NCBI GenBank assembly: GCA_048497495.1
Contig: JAFHCF010000133.1
Coordinates: forward strand, 1-11,764
Direction: 5' to 3'
DNA from: JAFHCF01 sp048497495
GTDB taxonomy: Bacteria; Pseudomonadota; Alphaproteobacteria; Rhizobiales; Ancalomicrobiaceae
Length of the DNA: 11,764 nt
The notes under the pieces were generated by a model. It did not search any database, had not been told where the DNA came from, and was given only the letters and a program-made list of their open reading frames with translations. Each line of letters begins with the position of its first letter. The first letter of the stretch is position 1. Positions 1 through 7,795 of this stretch are shown here, one piece after another. Made by a program: the position numbers and the translations under genes.

Positions 1-87
1 CCCCCCGATCGATCGAGGGGCGGCCGCGTCACAATAGCAGCAGGTTCGCGAACGACCAGTCGGGCCGACCGAAAGTCGGACTTGCCC

Positions 88-1050
<963 letters not shown>

Positions 1051-1255
1051 GACGCGTCCTCGCAACAAAAAGGGGCCCGTGCGGGCTCGTGAGCGAAACT
1101 CTAGGGATAGCGGCGCGCCGGCGCGAGTCAGGCGAACATCAGGATTTCGAGATAATTGGAAAATCGTTGCGAAACGACCGCCGAAAAGAGCAAATCGAAC
1201 CCCGGTGACCCCGGTTCGAACCGCGGTGGGCGAAACATGGTTCCCCGGGAGACGG

Positions 1256-1717
1256 TCAGGTGGCCGTTCCGGTCGAGCCGAATCCGCCCCGCCCGCGCGT
1301 CGTCTCGCCGACTTCCTCCACCAGGGTCAACCGCGCCCGCGTCACCGGGGCGGCGACGAATTGGGCGATGCGCTCGCCGCGCCGCACGGTGAAGGGTTCG
1401 GCGCCGAGGTTGACCAGGATCACCCCGACCTCGCCGCGATAGTCGGCGTCGATGGTGCCGGGCGCATTGAGCACGGTGACGCCGTGCTTCAGCGCCAGCC
1501 CCGAGCGCGGCCGCACCTGGCCCTCGTGGCCGGGCGGGATCTCGAGGACCAGACCGGTCGGCACCAGAGCGCGGGCGCCGGGCGCCAGCACGATCGGCCG
1601 ATCCTCGCCGACCGCCGCGACGAGATCGAATCCGGCGGCATCCCGCGTCTGGTAGGCGGGCAGCGCCAGCCCCTCGGCGTGGGGGAGGCGTTGGATGGCG
1701 ATGTCGATGCCGCTCAC
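1256..1717 (-). CDS. dut: Deoxyuridine 5'-triphosphate nucleotidohydrolase (dUTPase)
   Basis: Hydrolyses dUTP to dUMP and pyrophosphate, keeping uracil out of DNA and feeding dTMP synthesis; the family is a homotrimer. All five motifs are present in the 153 residues: AGFDL (motif 1), PRSGLALKHG (2), GTIDADYRGE with the uracil-stacking tyrosine (3), RRGERIAQ (4) and the glycine-rich C-terminal RGRGGFGSTG that closes over the triphosphate (5). The start codon is GTG, preceded by GAGGG at about 8-base spacing. That ribosome site overlaps the stop codon of mbfA, leaving 10 bp between the genes, so translational coupling and co-transcription with the iron exporter are likely. Length is typical. 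Confident call. Confidence 0.96.
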   Translation of the reverse strand: MSGIDIAIQRLPHAEGLALPAYQTRDAAGFDLVAAVGEDRPIVLAPGARALVPTGLVLEIPPGHEGQVRPRSGLALKHGVTVLNAPGTIDADYRGEVGVILVNLGAEPFTVRRGERIAQFVAAPVTRARLTLVEEVGETTRGRGGFGSTGTAT

Positions 1718-1727
1718 GTCGAGACCC

Positions 1728-2705
1728 TCACGCGCTGCCGATCAGGATGCCGGTGGCGAACACCAGGGCGCCGCCGACCACGATCTGGAATGCCGCGCGC
1801 AGGAAGGGCGTGTCCATGTATTTCCAGCGGATCCACGAAATCACCCACAGTTCGATCAGCACCAGCACCCCCGCCACGGCGGTCGCCAGCCAGAAGTCGG
1901 GGATCAGGTAGGGCAGGGCGTGGCCGAGACCGCCGATCATCGTCATCGCCCCGGAGACGACGCCGCGAATCCACGGCGATCCGCGCCCCGACAGCGCCCC
2001 GTCGTCGCTGAGCGCCTCGGCGAAGCCCATCGAGATGCCGGCGCCGATCGAGGCGGCGATGCCGACCAGGAAGGTCTCCCAGGTGTTGTGGGTGGCGAAG
2101 GCGGCGGCGAAGAGCGGCGCCAGCGTCGACACCGAGCCGTCCATCAGCCCGACCAGGCCGGGCTGAATGTACTGCAGCAGGAACATCCGCTGCGCCGCCT
2201 CGTTCTCCTCGGCCTTGACGTCGGCCGGCAGGTGGGTGAGGCCGAGGCGGTGGGCGAGCGACAGGTGGCCGCCCTCCGCCGCCGCCAGATCGCCGAGCAG
2301 CTTGCGCAGCGCCGCGTCGGTGGTCAGCTTCTGCGCCTGGATATAGAAGCGCCGCGACGACGCCTCCATCACCAGCGCCTCGCGGCGGATGGTCTCGAGC
2401 GGCAGGTGCTGGGTCAGCCACAGCGGTCGGCGCTCGAAGAAGCCGGAGACGTTCTCGCGGCGGATCAGCGGAATGCGCTCGCCGAACTTCTCGCGGTGCA
2501 GGTCGATCAGCCAACGCCGGTGGGTATCCTCTTCCTCCGCCATCTCGTCGAAGACGGCGGCCGACGCCGGATAGCGCTCGCGCAGCATGTCGGCATAGGC
2601 CAGATAGATCCGGCTGTCGTCCTCCTCGGCCGAGATGGCGAGCGCCAGGATCTCCTGTTCGTCGAGGTCGGAGAAGCGGCGTTTGCCGAAACCGAAGATG
2701 GCCAT
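1728..2705 (-). CDS. mbfA: MbfA-type iron exporter: ferritin-like domain fused to a VIT/CCC1 membrane domain
   Basis: Inner-membrane protein of 325 residues. The N-terminal half (about 10-160) is a rubrerythrin/ferritin-like four-helix diiron domain: E27/E28, then EExxH at 58-62, E114, and a second ExxH at 144-147. The C-terminal half (about 175-325) has several hydrophobic helices like the VIT1/CCC1 family, including a conserved SMGFAEALSDDG segment. This fusion is the architecture of rhizobial MbfA, known to export iron and protect against iron and peroxide stress. The start is an ATG with an AGG ribosome site about 8 bases before it. A palindrome resembling the Irr operator lies 61 bp upstream, fitting known Irr control of mbfA. 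It is the first gene of a probable operon with dut. The main alternative is a Mn2+ rather than Fe2+ transporter, less likely given the diiron domain. Confidence 0.92.
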   Translation of the reverse strand: MAIFGFGKRRFSDLDEQEILALAISAEEDDSRIYLAYADMLRERYPASAAVFDEMAEEEDTHRRWLIDLHREKFGERIPLIRRENVSGFFERRPLWLTQHLPLETIRREALVMEASSRRFYIQAQKLTTDAALRKLLGDLAAAEGGHLSLAHRLGLTHLPADVKAEENEAAQRMFLLQYIQPGLVGLMDGSVSTLAPLFAAAFATHNTWETFLVGIAASIGAGISMGFAEALSDDGALSGRGSPWIRGVVSGAMTMIGGLGHALPYLIPDFWLATAVAGVLVLIELWVISWIRWKYMDTPFLRAAFQIVVGGALVFATGILIGSA

Positions 2706-2765
2706 GTCGTCGCCTCGCTCGGCGCGTCGTTCGGTCGCGCCGCCTCCGATCCGCGTCGGAGCAAG

Positions 2766-2782
2766 TTTGGAATCGTTCCAGT
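2766..2782 (-). promoter_or_regulatory. Candidate Irr operator (iron control element) of mbfA
   Basis: TTTGGAATCGTTCCAGT contains a perfect TGGAA-TCG-TTCCA dyad. It resembles the TTTAGAA-N3-TTCTAAA element bound by the iron regulator Irr in alphaproteobacteria: the left half matches 6 of 7 and the right half 4 of 7, with two of the four mismatches being A/G or C/T swaps. It sits 61 bp upstream of the mbfA start, a usual operator position. Irr is known to repress mbfA when iron is low in Agrobacterium and Bradyrhizobium. That this site is used here is inference. Confidence 0.7.
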
Positions 2783-2959
2783 CACGATATCAGAGGCGCG
2801 GCGGTTCGCCCAACCCGAGCGGCGCGGGCCAGGGTCGCGGATCGCGCGGGGAGCCCCGTTTCGCGCGCCCTTGCCGCATAGGGTATCCCACGACTACCTT
2901 GACGGCGGCGCGACATGCGAGGGTCGGCGCCGACCAGCCGGATCTGCAGGGAGAACGTC

Positions 2960-4087
2960 ATGAGCGAAGACAAAACCATCGGTTCCCGCGAGGATCGCGG
3001 CGTCGGCCGTCGCCGGCTGCTCGGGCTCGGCGCCGCCGCGGCCGTCGGCACGCTGGCCGCGCCGGCGATCGTGCGCGCCGACACCAAACTGAACTGGAAG
3101 ATGGTGACGTCCTGGCCGAAGAACTCGCCCGGCGTCGGTGTCAACGCCCAGCGTCTCGCCGACAGCATCACCGCCATGTCGGGTGGCCGCCTGACGGTGC
3201 AATTGTACGCCGCCGGAGAGCTGGTGCCGCCGTTCGAGTGCTTCGACGCGGTGTCGTCGGGCGCCGCCGAGATGGCCCATGCCTCGCCCTATTTCTGGCA
3301 GGGCAAGGACAAGTCCTTCCACTTCTTCACCGGCGTCCCCTTCGGCCTGTTCGCCAACGAACACTACGGCTGGATCTGGTTCGGCGGCGGTCAGGCGCTG
3401 TGGGAGAAGGCCTACGCGCCCTTCGGCGTGCAGCCCTTCCTCTGCGGCTCGTCCGGGCCCCAGGCCGGCGGCTGGTTCCGCAAGGAGATCAAGACCGTCG
3501 ACGACTTCAAGGGCCTCAAGATGCGCATCGCCGGCCTCGGCGGCGAGGTGCTGCGCCGGCTCGGCGTCAACGTCGTGCTGCTGCCGCCGGGCGAGGTGTT
3601 CCAGGCGATGCAGTCGGGCACCATCGACGCGGCCGAGTGGATCGGCCCGTGGAACGATCTGGCCTTCGGCCTGTTCCGCGTCGCCAAGAACTACTACATG
3701 CCGTCGTTCTTCGAGTTCGGCCCGGCGCTGGAGCTGATGGTCAACAAGAAGCTCTACGACGCCCTGCCCGACGATCTGAAGGAGATCGTCAAGCGCGCCG
3801 CCTTCGCTTCCGCCGCCGAGAGCTACGCCGACTTCAGCTATCACAACATCGCGTCGCTGAAGCCGGTGATGGAGAAGGAAGGCGTGCAGATCCGCACCCT
3901 CTCCGACGACATCGTCAAGCTGCTGGCCAAGGAGACCAGGACGGTGATGACCGAGATCGCCGCGTCCGGGCCGATGGCCAAGGAGGTCTTCGAGAGCTTC
4001 GAGGCCTATCGCCTGCAGGCGGTGACCTACGCCAAGACCATGGACCTCGCGGCCTACCAGATGCGCGAGATGGGTCGCGACGCCTGA
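2960..4087 (+). CDS. TRAP transporter substrate-binding protein, DctP/TakP type, Tat-exported
   Basis: Periplasmic solute receptor (375 residues) of a tripartite ATP-independent transporter, closest in appearance to TakP, which binds 2-oxoacids such as pyruvate. A Tat-type signal (GRRRLLGLG, 16-24, then an Ala-rich core) ends at VRA|D, about residue 40. The family's ligand-carboxylate arginine is in MRIAGLGG (R189). The diagnostic LPPGEVFQAMQSGTIDAAEW runs to W227 and continues into GPWNDLAF. The ATG at 2960 was preferred over one 45 bases upstream because AGGGAG lies about 6 bases before it and the signal peptide then has a normal length. No DctQ or DctM membrane subunit is adjacent: the gene is followed by a terminator, so the permease must be elsewhere or shared. 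The family is secure; the ligand is inferred. Confidence 0.93.
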   Translation: MSEDKTIGSREDRGVGRRRLLGLGAAAAVGTLAAPAIVRADTKLNWKMVTSWPKNSPGVGVNAQRLADSITAMSGGRLTVQLYAAGELVPPFECFDAVSSGAAEMAHASPYFWQGKDKSFHFFTGVPFGLFANEHYGWIWFGGGQALWEKAYAPFGVQPFLCGSSGPQAGGWFRKEIKTVDDFKGLKMRIAGLGGEVLRRLGVNVVLLPPGEVFQAMQSGTIDAAEWIGPWNDLAFGLFRVAKNYYMPSFFEFGPALELMVNKKLYDALPDDLKEIVKRAAFASAAESYADFSYHNIASLKPVMEKEGVQIRTLSDDIVKLLAKETRTVMTEIAASGPMAKEVFESFEAYRLQAVTYAKTMDLAAYQMREMGRDA

Positions 4088-4119
4088 GCCTCGCCCGGCT
4101 CGGTCGACCGAGAAATCGG

Positions 4120-4141
4120 GGGCGCCCTTCGGGCGCCCTTT
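4120..4141 (+). terminator. Intrinsic terminator of the TRAP receptor gene
   Basis: GGGCGCCC (4120-4127), loop TTC, GGGCGCCC (4131-4138), then TTT. This is a strong 8-bp GC stem 33 bases after the stop codon. The T tract is short. The site lies between convergent genes. A separate perfect 14-bp palindrome, CTCGGTCGACCGAG, is at 4099-4112 between the stop codon and this hairpin. Confidence 0.8.
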
Positions 4142-4185
4142 CGCGTTTCGATCGAAGCAGCCTTTCGTCGGCGTGTCGTCGGGGC

Positions 4186-4713
4186 TCAGACCCGCGGCGA
4201 GCCCTTCAGCGCCTCGATCCGTTCGGCGGCGGCGTCGACCGGGCAGTCCTCGGCGCGGCAGCCGTCGCGGTCGCAGGCCCGGCAGATGTGCTCGGCGCCT
4301 TCTCGGCCGGCGACCGACACCTCGAGCAACTTGTCGAGGGTGCGGGCGAAGACGGCGCGCTCGTCCTCGTCGAGGACGGCGAGCAGGTTCTCCGCCGCCG
4401 CGATGCGGCGATCCTGGAATTGGCCGGCGCGGCGGCGTCCGCGCGCCGTCACCTCGACCCGGACCTCCCGGCCCTTACGGCCGAGGCGGCGCACCAGCCA
4501 GTCCTTCTCCAGCCGGTCGACCAGACGCACCGTCGCCGAATGGGTCAAGCCGACGATCCGGGCGATGTCCTGGATCGCCATAGGGCCGCTCTGACGTAGG
4601 GTCAGCAGCGCCGCGACCGCGCTCGCCGACAGATCGTCGGTCTCCGCGTGGATCGCGTCGTGGAGCAGGGTGGCGAAGGCGGCGAGGCGGTTGGCGGTGT
4701 GGCTGTGCTGCAT
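4186..4713 (-). CDS. MarR-family transcriptional regulator with a four-cysteine C-terminal tail
   Basis: A 175-residue winged-helix regulator. The recognition helix-turn-helix is about 46-70 (MAIQDIARIVGLTHSATVRLVDRLE), followed by a basic wing (RRLGRKGREVRVEVT, 75-89). The C-terminus carries H142-I-C144-x2-C147-x4-C152-x4-C157-P, a cysteine cluster that ordinary MarR proteins lack. It looks able to bind a metal or form disulfides, so redox or metal sensing is a reasonable inference. The ligand and targets are unknown. No convincing Shine-Dalgarno precedes the ATG. Instead a TGCATG-N3-CATGCA dyad overlaps the start codon and may be an autoregulatory operator. Flanking genes (TRAP receptor, convergent; GNAT, same strand) do not reveal the target. 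The family call is firm. Confidence 0.9.
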   Translation of the reverse strand: MQHSHTANRLAAFATLLHDAIHAETDDLSASAVAALLTLRQSGPMAIQDIARIVGLTHSATVRLVDRLEKDWLVRRLGRKGREVRVEVTARGRRRAGQFQDRRIAAAENLLAVLDEDERAVFARTLDKLLEVSVAGREGAEHICRACDRDGCRAEDCPVDAAAERIEALKGSPRV

Positions 4714-4723
4714 GCACCATGCA
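4709..4723. promoter_or_regulatory. Inverted repeat over the MarR start codon, candidate operator
   Basis: A perfect 6-bp dyad with a 3-base spacer, TGCATG-CAC-CATGCA, includes the complement of the ATG at 4711-4713. MarR dimers bind short palindromes of this size and commonly autoregulate. Occupancy here would block transcription or translation initiation. Operator function is inferred from symmetry and position only. Confidence 0.45.
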
Positions 4724-4836
4724 TGACACGGGGGAAGACGCCCGACAATTCGTGGAAAGTCGCAGAACCGGTCGCATTTCGGGATTCGAGCCCACTCGCG
4801 CGGCGACCGTTGCCGCGATGCCGCGGATGCCCGGCG

Positions 4837-5331
4837 TCAGGGAACGAGGATCTTCTCCATGAAGACGAGATCGAGCCAGCGCTCGAACTTGCGCCCGACC
4901 TGCGGCAGCCGCCCGACCTCGACGAAGCCGAATTCGGTGTGGAGCGCGATCGACGCGGCGTTGCCGGCCTCGATACCGGCGATCATCACGTGCTTGTCGA
5001 GGCGGCGGGCGCGCTCCTCCAGCGCCGGCATCAGCGCGCGGGCGACGCCGCGCCGGCGGAAGTCGGTGTCGACATAGACCGAATGTTCGCAGCTGTGGCG
5101 ATAGCCGTCGAAGGCGCGGAAGTCGCCGAAGGAGCCGTAGCCGGCGACCCGGCCGTCGATCTCGGCCACCAGCACCGGGAAGCCGGCGGCGGTCCGCGCC
5201 GCCGCCCAGCGCCGGCGGTCGTCGAGATCGACGAGCGTCTCGTTCCAGATCGCCGTGGTGTTGGCGACGGCGTCGTTGTAGATGCGGGCCACGGCCTCGA
5301 GGTCGCCGTCCACGGCATCGCGCACGATCAT
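4837..5331 (-). CDS. GNAT N-acetyltransferase, phosphinothricin/methionine-sulfoximine acetyltransferase-like
   Basis: A 164-residue cytoplasmic acetyl-CoA-dependent acetyltransferase. It has the GNAT layout: N-terminal strand (MIVRDAVDGDLEAVARIYN), a WNETLVDLDDRRRW segment typical of the Pat/YncA group, motif A (YVDTDFRRRGVARALM, with the RRxGxA pyrophosphate loop), and the GIEAGNAASIALHTEFGF motif B region. Characterised relatives acetylate phosphinothricin, methionine sulfoximine or methionine sulfone. The substrate here cannot be read from sequence, and resistance is only one possibility. A longer reading frame upstream is Pro/Arg-rich and not protein-like. The ATG at 5331 has AGGAG about 9 bases upstream and starts at the conserved domain edge. 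The gene may be co-transcribed with the SH3 gene 38 bp upstream. Confidence 0.88.
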   Translation of the reverse strand: MIVRDAVDGDLEAVARIYNDAVANTTAIWNETLVDLDDRRRWAAARTAAGFPVLVAEIDGRVAGYGSFGDFRAFDGYRHSCEHSVYVDTDFRRRGVARALMPALEERARRLDKHVMIAGIEAGNAASIALHTEFGFVEVGRLPQVGRKFERWLDLVFMEKILVP

Positions 5332-5369
5332 CCGATCGATCTCCTCATCATTCGTCCGTCGACCCGGCC

Positions 5370-5927
5370 TCACCGGAAGATCTCGCCCGGATAGGCGCCC
5401 CAGACCCGGCCCTGCTCGATCCAGCCCCGGGTTCCATCGACGGAGATCCGGCACCAGCGGCCGGCGCACTCCGCGACGTCGACGAGCACCCCCGGCCCGG
5501 CGTCGGCGACGACGCGGGCACCGGCCTCGGCCTTCTCGCGGATCGGCGTCGTGCCGGTCTTCTCCCAGGGCGCCACCAGGGCGGTGCGCTTGCCGGAGAG
5601 CAGCGTCTTCTGCACCCAGCCTTCCGCGCCCTCCGAATCACGAATGCGGAACCAGACGTCGAACTCCTGCGTCACCTCCACCGGCACGCCGGCCTTGACG
5701 AAGGTCCAGGCGATCTCGTGATCCCGGCTCGGCCCCTGGCGGATGTTGACCGGCGAGGACTTGGTGGAGACGAAGCGCGGCAACGGTAGGCCGCTCGGCC
5801 CGATCTGCTGCGATTGCGCCACCGCCGGCCCGGCGGCGAGCAGCGCGCCGGCGAGGAAGAGGCCGCCGAGGACGGCGAGAGCGGGGGCGGGGGCGCGGGG
5901 CTCGGCGGTGGTCACGGGCAGTCTCAT
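5370..5927 (-). CDS. Secreted protein with two bacterial SH3 domains
   Basis: A 185-residue exported protein. Residues 1-37 form a signal peptide (hydrophobic core about 16-33, cleavage AVA|QS near 37). The first SH3_4-type domain spans about 52-112 (SPVNIRQGPSRDHEIAWTF ... EGWVQKTLL) and the second about 120-180, with C-x4-C in ECAGRWC and a closing RGWIEQGRVWG. Such proteins are common in alphaproteobacteria and are thought to act in the periplasm or at the cell wall; the exact role is not known. I chose the ATG at 5927 because it puts the signal peptide at the N-terminus; an extension to 6038 adds an Arg-rich stretch unlike any domain. The ribosome site is weak. The fold is likely, the function open. 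Confidence 0.82.
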   Translation of the reverse strand: MRLPVTTAEPRAPAPALAVLGGLFLAGALLAAGPAVAQSQQIGPSGLPLPRFVSTKSSPVNIRQGPSRDHEIAWTFVKAGVPVEVTQEFDVWFRIRDSEGAEGWVQKTLLSGKRTALVAPWEKTGTTPIREKAEAGARVVADAGPGVLVDVAECAGRWCRISVDGTRGWIEQGRVWGAYPGEIFR

Positions 5928-6252
5928 CGGCAATCCACTTCGAAGGGGCTCGGCGGGGGTGTCGCGGCGCTCTCTACCATGTCTCGGGGCGTCCGCCAGC
6001 GACCACGACGAAAGGTAGGTTCCACGACGAATTGTCATTTGCGAGGCATCTGCTAGAGAGAACGGGAAAGACCGTGGCCTCTTTCGGGCCGACTCTGCGT
6101 CGTTGCGGTTAAGGACACTTCAACGAGGACGGAGTCCCGGCGGCGTCGCGCCGTCCGCCGGAAGTCCCGAGCCGTCGGACGTCGAAGCCGCGAAGTCGGT
6201 GCTCGTCCGGCGCGATCGAGCGGTCCGTGAAACAATTCGGGGAGAGTAGCCC
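5928..6252. other. Divergent intergenic region (325 bp)
   Basis: This lies between the SH3-protein gene (minus) and the hydroxyacid dehydrogenase gene (plus) and should hold promoters for both. A sigma70-like site on the plus strand is at 6032-6059. An RBS-like GGGGAGA lies about 7 bases before the dehydrogenase ATG. I see no RNA gene, riboswitch or credible small ORF in it. Confidence 0.6.
6032..6059 (+). promoter_or_regulatory. Candidate sigma70-type promoter for the hydroxyacid dehydrogenase
   Basis: TTGTCA (5 of 6 to the -35 consensus), a 16-base spacer, then TAGAGA (a weak -10). It lies about 190 bp upstream of the ATG, which would leave a long leader. Tentative. Confidence 0.35.
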
Positions 6253-7239
6253 ATGCCGAAGAGCAAACCCTCGGTGATCGTCACCCGGCGTCTTCCCGAC
6301 ATCGTCGAGACCCGCATGCGGGAACTCTTCGATGCGCGCCTCAACGTCGACGATCACCCGATGACCCAGGCCGAACTGGTCGAGGCGGTGCGCACGTGCG
6401 AGGTGCTGGTGCCGACCGTCACCGACACGATCGACGCGGCGGTGATCTCCCAGGCCGGGCCGCAACTGCGCCTCATCGCCAACTACGGCAACGGCGTCGA
6501 CAACATCGACGTCCAATCGGCGCTGAACCGCGGCATCACCGTCACCAACACCCCCGGCGTCCTCACCGAGGACACCGCCGACATGACCATGGCGCTGATT
6601 CTCGCGGTGCCCAGGCGCATCGCCGAGGGCATGGCGGTGATTCACGACGGCGACTGGAACGGCTGGTCGCCGACCTGGATGCTCGGCCACCGCATCAACG
6701 GCAAGCGCCTCGGCATCATCGGCATGGGCCGCATCGGCCAGGCGGTGGCGCGCCGCGCCAAGGCCTTCGGCATGTCGATCCACTACCACAACCGCCGCCG
6801 CCTGCCCAAGGCGGTCGAGGAGGGGCTGGAGGCGACCTATTGGGAGAGCCTCGACCAGATGCTCGCCCGCATGGACGTCATCTCGATCCACTGCCCCCAC
6901 ACGCCGGCGACCTACCACCTGCTCTCCGCCCGTCGTCTCAAGCTGATCCGGCCCGAGGCCTTCGTCGTCAACACCGCGCGCGGCGAGGTCATCGACGAGA
7001 ACGCGCTCGCTCGCATGCTCGACGCCGGTGAGTTGGCCGGCGCCGGTCTCGACGTCTTCGAGCACGAACCGGCGGTCAACCCCAAGCTGGTCCGCTCCAA
7101 GCGCGTGGTTCTCCTGCCGCACATGGGCTCGGCGACCATCGAGGGTCGCGTCGACATGGGCGAGCGGGTGATCATCAACATCAAGACGTACCAGGATGGC
7201 CACCGTCCCCCCGACCGAGTCCTGCCGTCGATGCTGTGA
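6253..7239 (+). CDS. D-isomer-specific 2-hydroxyacid dehydrogenase (glyoxylate/hydroxypyruvate reductase-like)
   Basis: A 328-residue cytoplasmic NAD(P)H-dependent enzyme that interconverts 2-oxoacids and D-2-hydroxyacids. The Rossmann dinucleotide loop is GMGRIG at 157-162. The catalytic triad is R243 (NTARGEV), E272 (DVFEHEP) and H290 (LPHMGSAT). The substrate-binding stretch NYGNGVDNID at 77-86 is of the glyoxylate reductase (GyaR/GhrB-like) type. Arginines after the second beta strand (NRRR, 180-183) suggest NADPH preference. The ATG at 6253 has GGGGAGA about 7 bases upstream, and length matches the family. A small secreted protein follows 75 bp downstream on the same strand. Glyoxylate or hydroxypyruvate is the likeliest substrate, but other 2-oxoacids are possible. 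Confidence 0.9.
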   Translation: MPKSKPSVIVTRRLPDIVETRMRELFDARLNVDDHPMTQAELVEAVRTCEVLVPTVTDTIDAAVISQAGPQLRLIANYGNGVDNIDVQSALNRGITVTNTPGVLTEDTADMTMALILAVPRRIAEGMAVIHDGDWNGWSPTWMLGHRINGKRLGIIGMGRIGQAVARRAKAFGMSIHYHNRRRLPKAVEEGLEATYWESLDQMLARMDVISIHCPHTPATYHLLSARRLKLIRPEAFVVNTARGEVIDENALARMLDAGELAGAGLDVFEHEPAVNPKLVRSKRVVLLPHMGSATIEGRVDMGERVIINIKTYQDGHRPPDRVLPSML

Positions 7240-7314
7240 TCGGGCAGGGGCGCGGTCGGGCGCGCCCATCGCCGATCCGGGACAAGTCGCCGGTCGATCG
7301 TGGAGTATGCCCCG

Positions 7315-7737
7315 ATGCCCCATCATGTCCGCCTCGCGCTCGCCGCAAGTCTCCTCTTCGCGCTCGCCGCCGCGCCGGTCGTCGCCCAGACGGCGGCCCC
7401 CAAGCATGGCCTCGATCGCCACGGCATGCCGGAAAAGCTCTCCGGCGAGGAGATCGGGGCGGCCTGGTTCGACGGTCGGCCCTTCACCGCGACCAGCCCC
7501 GACGGCACCGCCTACCGCATGGTCTTCACCCCCGACGGCAAGGCGACGCGTCTGCCGCTCGCCGGCAAGAAGCCGAAGCCGACCAACGGTTTCTGGCGGG
7601 TGATCGCGGAGGGCTACTGCTCGCGCTGGAGCGGGTCCAACCGCGAGAAGTGTTTCAACGTCCGCCCGAGCGAGGACGGCAGCCAGACGATCGTCCGTTT
7701 CGGCCAGCAGATCGCCGGCACTTGGTCGCGTCCATGA
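7315..7737 (+). CDS. Small secreted protein of unknown function with two conserved-looking cysteines
   Basis: A 140-residue exported protein. Residues 1-25 are a signal peptide (MPHHVRLALAASLLFALAA..., probable cleavage after VAQ or VVA). The mature part reads as a small beta-rich domain: AYRMVFTPDGKA, then GFWRVIAEGYCSRW, then EKCFNVRPSEDGS, then VRFGQQIAGTWS. The two cysteines (GYC and EKC) could form a disulfide in the periplasm. I do not recognise a characterised family. An in-frame GTG at 7300 exists, but GGAG at 7302-7305 serves the ATG at 7315 (about 9-base spacing), which starts cleanly at the signal peptide. It may share a transcript with the dehydrogenase upstream. Confidence 0.75.
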   Translation: MPHHVRLALAASLLFALAAAPVVAQTAAPKHGLDRHGMPEKLSGEEIGAAWFDGRPFTATSPDGTAYRMVFTPDGKATRLPLAGKKPKPTNGFWRVIAEGYCSRWSGSNREKCFNVRPSEDGSQTIVRFGQQIAGTWSRP

Positions 7738-7739
7738 GG

Positions 7740-7770
7740 CGCCGGGTCGCGTCGGCGCGCCGACCCGGCG
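7740..7770. terminator. Strong inverted repeat after the small secreted protein gene
   Basis: CGCCGGGTCG (7740-7749) pairs perfectly with CGACCCGGCG (7761-7770) around an 11-base loop. The sequence starts 3 bases after the stop codon and ends about 25 bases before the TetR start. There is no T tract, so it may be a weak terminator or mRNA-end hairpin. An overlapping perfect 14-bp palindrome, GTCGGCGCGCCGAC (7751-7764), offers an alternative fold and could instead be a protein-binding site for the TetR product. Confidence 0.5.
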
Positions 7771-7795
7771 ATCGCCGGCCGTGCGAAATCGGGAG

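Noticed and set aside
1..87. CCGAC-CGAAA-GTCGG hairpin (65-79) and GATCGATCGA palindromic stretch beyond the cysK stop
   Set aside because: Possible cysK terminator, but the stem is only 5 bp, there is no T tract and the window edge cuts the context, so it is not listed as a feature.
1190..1225. GGTTCGAACC palindrome and GGGGTTCGA-like strings resembling tRNA T-arms
   Set aside because: No matching acceptor, D-arm or anticodon stem could be built around them on either strand.
2635..4599. Very long plus-strand open frame across mbfA, the TRAP receptor and the MarR gene
   Set aside because: Arg/Gly/Ala-rich by-product of high GC that crosses three well-supported genes; no domain recognisable.
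6109..7422. Long minus-strand open frame opposite the hydroxyacid dehydrogenase
   Set aside because: Low-complexity Asp/Val/His-rich translation with no motifs; the plus-strand gene has complete catalytic residues.
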